Part shown: positions 1 through 7,133 of the stretch, piece after piece | How the letters are laid out: the number at the start of each line of letters is the position of its first letter | How positions within the stretch are numbered: position 1 is the stretch's first letter | Assembly (NCBI GenBank): GCA_029262315.1 | Contig: JAJCZP010000290.1 | Location: 1-39,681, forward strand | Source of the DNA: Deltaproteobacteria bacterium | Lineage (GTDB): Bacteria > Desulfobacterota > Binatia > UTPRO1 | DNA: 39,681 nt | Direction: 5' to 3' | The notes under the pieces: generated by a model | What the model saw: only the letters and a program-made list of their open reading frames with translations | Database searches by the model: none | Told to the model about the DNA's origin: nothing | Made by a program: the position numbers and the translations under genes

Positions 1-656
1 CACTCCCAGTCGTCGATACCCGTACAGGTCGTGATGAGCTGCGTGACCTTCCCGGCGTGGCGACGGCCGGCCGCCCCGTGCGCCAGCATGAGTTGCTTCC
101 GCTCGTCGAACGAGAGCGTATACCAGTTGTGTCGCTCGCCCCGTGCCTTCGACATCGGATAGAAACAGAGCACCGGGTAGTTGTCGGGTAGCTGCGGATG
201 CATGCGCGCGTCGGCGTACTTCTGCATGCGGCTACGCATCGAAGCCAGCTTGCTCGCGAAATCGGGACTGCCGGGATCCAGCTCCTGGTCCTCGATCAGC
301 GCGCGCGCCCAGTCGGACTCGTTCGACATGTACTCGCTCGCCTCGGACAAGGAGAGAAACGTCTCCACGCACGTCAGATGCTGGCCGACGCCGCTCGAGG
401 CGATCTCTTGGCCGAGCTGCTGGTGCCGGCGCAGATCCGGATGCACGGCCATGATACCCAGGTCGCCCTTGCCCACCAGCCCGAACGGAACCAATTGCAT
501 CCCCTCTTCGGCCGCCACCGAGCGGAGCCAGGCACTGGTATCGGCAATGGCCGACGCGCGCGCGGGCTCCCCCAACGCATGCCAGCCAGCGCGATCGACA
601 CGGTAGAACCAATGCGAGACGGTCCATCCAGCTGCCGGAATCAAGGGCTCGTTCAT
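1..656 (-). CDS. hemQ: Coproheme decarboxylase HemQ/ChdC, C-terminus cut by window edge
   Basis: The gene runs leftwards off the window; 218 residues are present and only the last few dozen should be missing. It belongs to the chlorite dismutase-like fold family; HemQ/ChdC members oxidatively decarboxylate coproheme to heme b, the last step of the coproporphyrin-dependent heme pathway. The motif FYPMSK holds the expected reactive Tyr (Y166) and Lys (K170). The proximal heme ligand is H193 in MLAHGAAGR, 27 residues after the Tyr as in known HemQ proteins. Q206 sits 13 residues after that His, where HemQ has Gln and true chlorite dismutases have Arg, so decarboxylase is favoured over chlorite dismutase. 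The start is the ATG giving MNEPLIPAAGW; the ribosome site is weak. It follows a DUF4149 gene by 57 bases on the same strand, probably one transcript. Confidence 0.9.
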   Translation of the reverse strand, partial: MNEPLIPAAGWTVSHWFYRVDRAGWHALGEPARASAIADTSAWLRSVAAEEGMQLVPFGLVGKGDLGIMAVHPDLRRHQQLGQEIASSGVGQHLTCVETFLSLSEASEYMSNESDWARALIEDQELDPGSPDFASKLASMRSRMQKYADARMHPQLPDNYPVLCFYPMSKARGERHNWYTLSFDERKQLMLAHGAAGRRHAGKVTQLITTCTGIDDWE

Positions 657-713
657 GGCAGTGATTCTGGCAGCGCCCCTCGAGACCGTCAAATCAGAGA
701 CGTCGGCAACGGC

Positions 714-1139
714 TCAGCGCATCACAGCCCCGGCCAAGGCGAGGAAGAGTACCGCAATCACCGTCGAGTTCAGCATCGCGGAGATGAGGTGCAATCGCTC
801 GTAGAGCGCGGGCTGGTTGGCTCTCGCTGCCCGCATCCGAGGCAGTAGAATCTGCTGCGCCACGAGACTACAGACCAGGCCCCCGGCCACGGGAAGTCCC
901 ATCCGCAAGGCCGCTCCGAGGGGCAACGCCCCCCCCGCGCGCGCCAGCGACACGATGGCGAGCGCGACGAAGCCGCACGCCGTTCCCGTCGCGTAGTACC
1001 GCGTAAACAAGCGGCGCAGAAGTTGCGTGACGTCCCCAGGCGCGCTCTCGCGATGAATGGCAGGAAGCACCACGTACGAGAAACAAATGACCGAACCCAA
1101 CCAGACCGAGATCGCACACACGAATAGGAGTCGAAGCAC
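714..1139 (-). CDS. DUF4149 (TMEM205-like) small membrane protein
   Basis: A 141-residue protein of about four hydrophobic segments: LRLLFVCAISVWLGSVICFS near the N-terminus, then GTACGFVALAIVSLA, GLPVAGGLVCSLVAQQ, and a last one ending ALAGAVMR. The first segment plus the conserved FSYVVLPAI stretch is typical of the DUF4149/TMEM205-like family, whose biochemical role is unsettled. I chose a GTG start (VLRLLFV) because a GGAGGA site lies seven bases upstream; the longer ATG starts at 1193 or 1223 would intrude into the 5-prime region of the divergent MaoC gene. It lies directly upstream of hemQ on the same strand, so a link to heme synthesis at the membrane is possible but only inferred from position. 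Confidence 0.72.
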   Translation of the reverse strand: MLRLLFVCAISVWLGSVICFSYVVLPAIHRESAPGDVTQLLRRLFTRYYATGTACGFVALAIVSLARAGGALPLGAALRMGLPVAGGLVCSLVAQQILLPRMRAARANQPALYERLHLISAMLNSTVIAVLFLALAGAVMR

Positions 1140-1149
1140 GGGCGGATCT

Positions 1150-1155
1150 TCCTCC
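1150..1155 (-). promoter_or_regulatory. Shine-Dalgarno site deciding a GTG start
   Basis: On the minus strand GGAGGA ends ten bases before the GTG at 1139 (counting from its first base). No comparable site precedes the upstream in-frame ATGs, so it fixes the start of the DUF4149 gene. Confidence 0.6.
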
Positions 1156-1212
1156 ACGGATTCCGCTTTGACAACTCGTGCCACGGGAGGCATCACATGG
1201 CGCACTCCCACC

Positions 1213-2085
1213 ATGGACGCCACAGCATTCTTTCCACTCCACGAAGTCCACGCCGGCCGCGATATCGGCGGACGCGAGGCCGCAGTCTCGCTCGACGACG
1301 TGCGCCGCTACGAGACGGGCACCGGAGGCTCGGCCTCTTCGCTCCGCCTCGACGACGGCACCGACGTCGCACCGGCCTTGCTCTTCCACTCGGAGGTCTA
1401 CCGATCGCTCGCCTGGTACCTCCCGAATGTGATCGGCAACCTCCACGCGCGCCAGGAATGGGAGCTGTTCGCGCCCCTCGTTGTCGGACAGGCGGTGCGC
1501 ACCCGCTCGACAGTCGTCGAGCGCTATCGCAAGCGGGGTCGCAACTATATCGTGAACGAGGTTCTCGTCACCGACGAGGCGGGCCGCTGGCTACAACGGA
1601 GCCGGACACACCAGAGCTTCCTCATCGAAGACGGCGCGGGCCAGGTCGTCGTCGATCGTGAGCGCGAGAAGCGCCCCGAGCGCCGATTCGAGATCGGTGA
1701 GGGCCCCGGCGAGGCACTGGCTCCGCTCGTACGACCCATCACCATCGCCATGTGCGAGGCGTTCTCCGGCCCGGACAAGAACTACCACACCGACCGCGAG
1801 ATGGCGCAAGCCCTCGGGTTCCCCGATATCGTCGTCCAGGGCATGCTCTCGATCTGCTTCGTGTCCGAGCTCATGTCACATACCTTCGGGTACGGCTGGC
1901 ATGTCGGCGGAAAGATGGACCTCCGCCTGGTAAACGTCGTCTGGGTCGAAGATGTGATCAGTACCTGCGCAAAGCTTCGCGAGACGATCCCCGAAGGCGC
2001 CAAGCAGCGCGCACTCGTCGACGTATGGTGCGAGAAGGCCGACGGCACGAAGACCCTCGTGGGGACCGCCAGCGCACTGGTGTAG
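1213..2085 (+). CDS. MaoC-like hot-dog dehydratase family protein
   Basis: A 290-residue protein with two hot-dog halves: an N-terminal half to about residue 145 and a C-terminal MaoC-type half. The C-terminal half carries the hydratase-like stretch PDKNYHTDREMAQALGFP followed by IVVQGM, recalling the D-x4-H hydratase motif and the downstream (A/V)HGM turn, although the His of HGM is Gln here. MaoC proteins hydrate enoyl-CoA or dehydrate hydroxyacyl-CoA. The start MDATAFFPLHEV was chosen because family members begin shortly before the first hot-dog strand; a good GGGAGG site lies 22 bases upstream and points instead to an ATG at 1197 in another frame, so the exact start is uncertain. It converges on a thiolase gene, consistent with acyl-CoA metabolism. 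Confidence 0.8.
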   Translation: MDATAFFPLHEVHAGRDIGGREAAVSLDDVRRYETGTGGSASSLRLDDGTDVAPALLFHSEVYRSLAWYLPNVIGNLHARQEWELFAPLVVGQAVRTRSTVVERYRKRGRNYIVNEVLVTDEAGRWLQRSRTHQSFLIEDGAGQVVVDREREKRPERRFEIGEGPGEALAPLVRPITIAMCEAFSGPDKNYHTDREMAQALGFPDIVVQGMLSICFVSELMSHTFGYGWHVGGKMDLRLVNVVWVEDVISTCAKLRETIPEGAKQRALVDVWCEKADGTKTLVGTASALV

Positions 2086-2153
2086 TCGGGCGTCCCGTAC
2101 CCGGAGCGCGTGGTCGGGAACCGAGGGGGGCGCGGCGTAGGAACGCCGAGCCG

Positions 2154-2191
2154 CTTGCGAGCGCCGACGTATCAACGCCGACGCTCGCAAG
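2154..2191. terminator. Hairpin between convergent genes
   Basis: Two 17-base arms (2154-2170 and 2175-2191) pair at 15 of 17 positions around the tetraloop ATCA. It sits between the stop of the MaoC gene (+) and the stop of the thiolase gene (-), so it could end both transcripts. There is no clear T-run, so termination may be factor-assisted. Confidence 0.7.
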
Positions 2192-2198
2192 AATCGGA

Positions 2199-3380
2199 TC
2201 AGACGGCTTCGAACAAGCCGGCCATCCCCATGCCTCCGCCGACGCACATCGTAACGATGCCGAGGCGCTTGCCCTGACGCTTCAACTCGCGCAGGAGTTG
2301 GCCCGTCATGCGTGAGCCGGTCATGCCATACGGATGGCCGATCGAAATGGACCCACCGATCGGGTTCAGCTTCTCGTCGGGAATCTCGAGTACGCGCTGA
2401 CAATGCAGCAACTGCGAGGCGAACGCCTCATTCAACTCGACGATGTCGATGTCGTCCATGGTCAAGCCATGGCGCTTGAGGAGCTTTGGTACCGCGAAGA
2501 CGGGACCGATACCCATCTCTTCCGGACGACACCCGGCAACCGCCACCCCGCGAAAGATGCCGATCGGCTGGATACCGAGTTCCTTGGCGCGCTCGTCAGA
2601 CATTAGAATCGTCGCCGAAGCTCCATCGGACAGCTGAGACGCATTTCCGGCGGTGACCGTGCCGTCCTCTTTGAATGACGGCTTCAACTTCGCGAGTCCT
2701 TCGAGGATCGTTCCAGGTCGGTTGCATTCGTCCTTGGTGATCTCGACGTCTTGGAACGTGATGTTCCCCTCCGCGTCCTGGACCGCCTTCTTCGCCTTCA
2801 TCGGGACGATATCACTGTCGAACTTGCCCGCCTCCTGTGCCGCGGCGGTCCGCGCCTGGCTGACCACCGCGTAGGCGTCCTGATCCTCGCGCGATATTTT
2901 GTAGCGCTCGGCCACGACCTCGGCCGTCTCCCCCATGCCCATGTAGATCCCGGGCCACTCCTTGAAGATCCGATCGTTGACCAGGTTGGTCATGTTGACG
3001 ATGTTCTGCACCATCGAAATGGACTCGGTACCGCAGCCGATGGCGGCGGTCGCCCCCTCGTCGGTGATGTGATGCGCGGCCATGGCGATGGCCTGCAGGC
3101 CCGAGGAGCAATAGCGGTTCACGGTGGTCGCTGCGACGGTCGCCGGCAACCCCGCGGCCAGCGCGGCGACGCGCCCCACGTTCATACCCGAGGGCCCCTC
3201 GGGAAGGCCGCAGCCGCAGATGACGTCCTCGATCTCTTCGTGTGAAAGTTGCGGCACCTGGGCGAGCGCGCCTTTGATGGCGTGCGCCGCCATGTCGTCA
3301 GGACGGGTGGCGTTCAGACTCCCCCGGAACGACTTTCCGAGGGGAGTACGAGCACTTGCAACGATGACGGCCTTTGGCAT
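2199..3380 (-). CDS. Acetyl-CoA acetyltransferase / thiolase
   Basis: A 393-residue thiolase, the usual length. Acyl-accepting Cys91 lies in NRYCSSGLQAI, His349 in GHPYGMTGSR and the second catalytic Cys379 in MCVGGGMG, all at canonical spacing. The enzyme cleaves 3-ketoacyl-CoA with CoA or condenses two acetyl-CoA; sequence alone does not set the direction. The start MPKAVIVASARTP was chosen because AAGGAGAG precedes it closely, whereas the longer frame adds 30 residues with no thiolase character. It lies 126 bases downstream of an aldehyde dehydrogenase gene on the same strand and faces a MaoC-like gene, which together suggest beta-oxidation or related thioester metabolism. Confidence 0.95.
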   Translation of the reverse strand: MPKAVIVASARTPLGKSFRGSLNATRPDDMAAHAIKGALAQVPQLSHEEIEDVICGCGLPEGPSGMNVGRVAALAAGLPATVAATTVNRYCSSGLQAIAMAAHHITDEGATAAIGCGTESISMVQNIVNMTNLVNDRIFKEWPGIYMGMGETAEVVAERYKISREDQDAYAVVSQARTAAAQEAGKFDSDIVPMKAKKAVQDAEGNITFQDVEITKDECNRPGTILEGLAKLKPSFKEDGTVTAGNASQLSDGASATILMSDERAKELGIQPIGIFRGVAVAGCRPEEMGIGPVFAVPKLLKRHGLTMDDIDIVELNEAFASQLLHCQRVLEIPDEKLNPIGGSISIGHPYGMTGSRMTGQLLRELKRQGKRLGIVTMCVGGGMGMAGLFEAV

Positions 3381-3506
3381 GGGTCTCTCCTTATTGGTGG
3401 CAAACCGCGAGAGACTATGCGCTCGGCCGGGCCAGAGCAAGGAGGGCAGCGGGAGCCGCAACGGGGCCACGCCAACTCGGCCCCCGCCACGGCCCCCGGC
3501 GGAACA

Positions 3507-5045
3507 TCAGCCGCCGTTCGTCTCGTGCCCGCCGAGATTTACCCACACGCTCTTGACCTGCGTGTACATCTCGAGGGCGGCTTTCCCCATCTCGCGCCCG
3601 AAACCGCTCTTCTTGTAGCCGCCGAACGGCGAGGCCGCGTCGAACTGATTGTACGTATTGATCCACACGGTCCCGGCTCGGAGGATCGAGGCCATCCGGT
3701 GCGCCTTGCCGATGTCCCGCGTCCAAACGGCCGCGGCGAGACCATACTCCGAATCGTTGCCAGCCTTCGCCACGTCCTCTGGATTCTTGAAAGGCACCGC
3801 ACACACCACCGGACCGAAGATCTCCTCGCGGACGATCTTCATGTCGGCGTGCACGTCCGTGAACACCGTCGGCGCGACAAAGTAGCCACGATCGAGGCCG
3901 GCCGGCCGACCACCACCCGTGGCGGCCTTGGCCCCAGCGTCTTTCCCCGCTGCGAGGTAGCCCGTCACGCGCTCGAACTGGGTACTCGACACCAGTGGAC
4001 CCATCTCCGTCGACGGATCCATCCCGGGACCGAGCTTGATCTTCTCAGAAAACTCGATCAGCCGCGGCACCACGGTATCGTACGCCTTTTCCTCGACGAA
4101 GAGCCGTGACCCCGCGGCGCAGCACTGCCCGTGATTGAAGTAGATGGCGGTCGCGGCTCCCACCGCGGCCGCCTCGAGATCGGCATCAGCGAAAACAATG
4201 TTGGGGGACTTCCCACCGAGTTCGAGCGAGACACGCTTCAGATTTCCCGCCGCGGCCCGCATGATCTCGTGCCCGACCTCGGTGGATCCGGTGAAGGCCA
4301 CTTTGTCGATGTCCGGATGGGCCGCGATCGCGGCTCCCGCGGTCTCGCCGAATCCCGTCACGATATTCACGACGCCCGGAGGGAATCCGGCTTCGTCGAA
4401 GAGCGCCCCGAGTCGGAGTGCGGTGAGCGGTGTCTGCTCGGCGGGTTTCAGCACAACGGTGTTGCCGCACGCCAATGCGGCCCCGAGCTTCCAGGCTGCC
4501 ATCAGGAGCGGGAAGTTCCAGGGAATGATCTGCCCCACGACCCCGATTGGCTCGCGCAGCGTGTAGTTCAACACGTACTGGCCCGGTGTCGAGACTGGAA
4601 TCGTCTCGCCCTCGATCTTGGTCGCCCAGCCGGCGTAGTAGCGAAAATGATCCACGACCAGCGGGACATCAACGGCGCGCGAAATCGTGATCGGTTTCCC
4701 ATTGTCGAGCGTCTCGAGTTGGGCAAACTCCTCGGTGTGCGCCTCGATCAGGTCAGCGAGCTTCCAAATGGCTCGTCCGCGCTCCGACGCTGTCATCAGG
4801 CGCCAGGGACCGTGCTCGAAGGCCTCGCGCGCCGCGCGCACCGCGCGATCGACGTCCTCTTTGTCGCCCTCAGCCACCTCGGCGAGCGCACCCTCGCTCG
4901 CGGGATCGACGGTCGTGAATGTCTTGCCAGACGCCGCAGGGACCCACTGGCCACCAATGAGCATCTTGCGCACCCCGGAGCTGACGAAGTCGCGCACGGC
5001 GGGCTCGATGCCCGGATAGTCGGCTTGCATGTTCGGATGTACCAT
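3507..5045 (-). CDS. NAD(P)-dependent aldehyde dehydrogenase
   Basis: A 512-residue protein of the ALDH superfamily that oxidises aldehydes to carboxylic acids. All expected residues are visible: Asn177 in PWNFP, Lys200 in [10 protein letters not shown], general base Glu275 in [11 protein letters not shown] and nucleophile Cys309 in GQCCAAGSR. The C-terminal half has the usual [15 protein letters not shown] stretch, as in betaine/retinal-type ALDHs. The start [12 protein letters not shown] has a G-rich ribosome site AGGGGGACC nearby; the frame is open a further 162 codons upstream but that part overlaps a sugar dehydrogenase remnant on the other strand and has no ALDH homology. It is followed by a thiolase gene in the same direction. 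The physiological aldehyde cannot be told. Confidence 0.94.
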   Translation of the reverse strand: MVHPNMQADYPGIEPAVRDFVSSGVRKMLIGGQWVPAASGKTFTTVDPASEGALAEVAEGDKEDVDRAVRAAREAFEHGPWRLMTASERGRAIWKLADLIEAHTEEFAQLETLDNGKPITISRAVDVPLVVDHFRYYAGWATKIEGETIPVSTPGQYVLNYTLREPIGVVGQIIPWNFPLLMAAWKLGAALACGNTVVLKPAEQTPLTALRLGALFDEAGFPPGVVNIVTGFGETAGAAIAAHPDIDKVAFTGSTEVGHEIMRAAAGNLKRVSLELGGKSPNIVFADADLEAAAVGAATAIYFNHGQCCAAGSRLFVEEKAYDTVVPRLIEFSEKIKLGPGMDPSTEMGPLVSSTQFERVTGYLAAGKDAGAKAATGGGRPAGLDRGYFVAPTVFTDVHADMKIVREEIFGPVVCAVPFKNPEDVAKAGNDSEYGLAAAVWTRDIGKAHRMASILRAGTVWINTYNQFDAASPFGGYKKSGFGREMGKAALEMYTQVKSVWVNLGGHETNGG

Positions 5046-5270
5046 CTGAGGTCCCCCTTCGTGTGATCCCAGCCCCGGGCTGTACCCCGCCCGGCCGGAC
5101 CGCTCAAGCCACCCGGCGATGCATGCCACGCCGTGGCCCCGTACTCCTACTGCCGCACGCAAGGCGCACGCCGATGCGCAGGGCGGAGTGCGAGCCTGCA
5201 AGACGCTCTGTAGCCGGCCGCCGCTAACCCGCGTTGCAAGGAGGTACCCCTCCCCCGCTACAACCGAACC

Positions 5271-5495
5271 AGTGAGGATCCTCTGTGCTCCGCATGCCCG
5301 AGCCCGGTCTGCCCGGGGGGCCCCGTCTTCAACGTACCCGTGCTCGAGTACGACCACCTCGCCGGCTGCTCGATCACGGGGGGCTTCGTCTACCGTGGTT
5401 GCGCGTTGCCCGATATCGAGGGCACGTACTTCTATGGCGAGTTGTACGTCGCCGATCGGAACGGAGAAGTGTTCAAGATCGTGCCCGGGGCTTAG
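5271..5495 (+). pseudogene. C-terminal remnant of a PQQ-type (glucose/sorbosone) sugar dehydrogenase
   Basis: The plus strand encodes a stretch that ends in a TAG stop and reads [17 protein letters not shown], then FVYRG and [15 protein letters not shown]. This is the last blade region of soluble PQQ-dependent sugar dehydrogenase beta-propellers, where E-Y-x-H-x3-GCSITGG-Y/F-VYRG is strongly conserved. No start codon, signal peptide or preceding blades lie upstream; the sequence from 5046 to about 5270 shows nothing else I recognise. The frame stays open upstream to about 5220, but homology there is unclear. The fragment overlaps the last bases of the nitroreductase gene on the opposite strand. 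I read it as a decayed, 5-prime-deleted gene; a frameshift in assembly is less likely because other frames upstream show no blade motifs. Confidence 0.7.
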
Positions 5496-6181
5496 CCTGG
5501 CCTTCCGCGCTGCTGGCCCCAGGTATCCCAATAGGTGACGTCCTGCACCGGCGTCCGGGTTGTAGGACCGAAGCGGCCGAGCGGGTATCCGATCGGAATC
5601 AGGGCGGCCGCCTCGACGTCGTCGGGAATGCCGAGCCGCACTTTGATCTCCTGCTCGTACATGAGGTGTAGGGTGGTCAGTCTCCCACCGAGACCAAGTG
5701 CACGACCGGCCAGCAGGACGGTCGGCACCGCGGGAAAGATCGACGCGTACAGCGCCGCGGGGCTCCGCGGATTCCCCTCGGCGTCCTTCAAGAGGATGTG
5801 GTCCCGCGGCTGCATGCAGGCGAACAGCAGGACCGGTGCTTCGTGGAGATGTTCGGCGAGATGGCTGGCGGCTCCAGCCATCCGCATGCGCTTCTCGGCT
5901 TCCTCCGCGGTCGGAGGTGGGTCCGCTGCGGCAGCCGCCTCGAGGTTCGCTTGCAGATAGACGTCCCAGGCTTTCTTGTAGCGCTCCTGAATGAACGCCT
6001 TGTGGCCAGGGTCACGGACAACAACGAACGCCCAGGGCTGCGTGTTGCCACCACTCGGGGCCTTCGTCGCGGCCTCGAGGACACGCCAGAGCAGCGCTTC
6101 CGGCACCGGGTCCGGCTTCAGCCGTCGCATGGCTCGCAGCGAGTAGAGGGTTTCGAACACACCAGGCTCGTCGTTCCGCAT
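5492..6181 (-). CDS. Nitroreductase-family FMN oxidoreductase
   Basis: A 229-residue protein of the nitroreductase (FMN-dependent, homodimeric) fold. The N-terminal FMN-binding signature is complete: [12 protein letters not shown], then [16 protein letters not shown]; the central [13 protein letters not shown] and late [10 protein letters not shown] stretches are also family hallmarks. The natural substrate is unknown; relatives reduce nitro compounds, quinones or act on enones. I chose the ATG at 6181 because homologues begin about a dozen residues before RAMRRLKP; a GTG at 6226 would add 15 residues and reach close to the divergent methyltransferase gene. The window has a second paralogue at 29101-29742 with the same RRLKPDPVP motif. 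Confidence 0.88.
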   Translation of the reverse strand: MRNDEPGVFETLYSLRAMRRLKPDPVPEALLWRVLEAATKAPSGGNTQPWAFVVVRDPGHKAFIQERYKKAWDVYLQANLEAAAAADPPPTAEEAEKRMRMAGAASHLAEHLHEAPVLLFACMQPRDHILLKDAEGNPRSPAALYASIFPAVPTVLLAGRALGLGGRLTTLHLMYEQEIKVRLGIPDDVEAAALIPIGYPLGRFGPTTRTPVQDVTYWDTWGQQRGRPG

Positions 6182-6244
6182 AGAGGCGCCATACGCACGC
6201 ACCGGGTCGTTGTCAAAGAGGCACACCTGCTATACCGATCCCTA

Positions 6245-7129
6245 ATGCCAGCGTCGTCGACCTCACGCTGCCTGCTGTGCGGGCGGCCCCAGGTTCGACG
6301 TCACAGCTTCGGACCCTACGACGTGGTGTACTGTCGAGCGTGCCAGCTGGGACAACTCGCGCCACTCCCCAGCGAGCAGACACTCGCAGAGCTCTACGGA
6401 GCGCGCGAGTACTACGAGGGAACCGACCAGGTCGGGTACGCGGAGTATCTCGCCAACGCCTCCCACTTCCGGCGCACGTTCGGCACCAAGCTCCGCTGGC
6501 TCCTTCAATCAGGTCCGGTTGAAACCCTGGGGGAGATCGGCTGCGGCCCGGGCTATCTGCTCGAAGCCGCGCGGGATCTCGGCATCCGCAGCGCGGTTGG
6601 TGTCGATCGCAATCCCTGGGCGGTGGAACAAGCGTGTCGCCAGGGACTCGATGTCCGGCTGGGATCCGTCGAGGCCCTCCCCTCCGATCGTCGCTTCGAC
6701 GCCATCGCGATGCTCGACCTACTCGAGCACATCCCCGACCCGACAGCATTCCTGAGGGCCGTACGAGCGCGACTCACTCCCGGCGGCCGACTCCTCATCA
6801 TGGTTCCCAACATCCGCTCGTTCCTGGCGCGCGTCTCCGGCCGCCGCTGGGTCTCGTTCAAGATCCCGGAGCACGTCGTCTACTACAGCCGGAGGAGCAT
6901 CCACCTCATGCTCACGCGAGCGGGTTTGCGAACCACGGCGATTCGCCCGGCGTACCAGCATGTCACTGTCGCCTTTGCGCTCGATCGCCTGAGCCGGCTC
7001 GCACCCACGATGAGCGCTTACGTGCAGGCCCCCCTCCGAGCGCTTGGACTGGACCAACAGGTCGTCCCCGTCACCAACGGCTCGATCGATGTCCTGGCAA
7101 CGGTGCAGGCCGACTCGGAACGCCGCTAG
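6245..7129 (+). CDS. SAM-dependent methyltransferase with N-terminal zinc ribbon
   Basis: A 294-residue class I methyltransferase. Residues 9-33 form a four-Cys ribbon (C9, C12, C30, C33; CLLCG and CRACQ), followed by a linker and a Rossmann SAM domain. Motif I is LGEIGCGPGYLLE and the post-II region has AMLDLLEHIPDP, typical of the Methyltransf_23 group that often modifies sugars, lipids or quinone-type substrates in envelope gene clusters. The ribbon-plus-MTase layout resembles family members acting in polysaccharide or lipid pathways, but the substrate is not predictable. It starts 63 bases from the divergent nitroreductase and is followed after four bases by the MMPL exporter, so the two are probably cotranscribed and may act on the same molecule. 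Confidence 0.85.
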   Translation: MPASSTSRCLLCGRPQVRRHSFGPYDVVYCRACQLGQLAPLPSEQTLAELYGAREYYEGTDQVGYAEYLANASHFRRTFGTKLRWLLQSGPVETLGEIGCGPGYLLEAARDLGIRSAVGVDRNPWAVEQACRQGLDVRLGSVEALPSDRRFDAIAMLDLLEHIPDPTAFLRAVRARLTPGGRLLIMVPNIRSFLARVSGRRWVSFKIPEHVVYYSRRSIHLMLTRAGLRTTAIRPAYQHVTVAFALDRLSRLAPTMSAYVQAPLRALGLDQQVVPVTNGSIDVLATVQADSERR

Positions 7130-7133
7130 CCGT

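Noticed and set aside
1197-1661. Alternative start with good ribosome site for the MaoC-like region
   Set aside because: It opens another frame without hot-dog motifs; a frameshift would be needed, and the frame from 1213 is intact.
4131-5066. Plus-strand 311-codon frame over the aldehyde dehydrogenase
   Set aside because: Antisense shadow with no recognisable motif.
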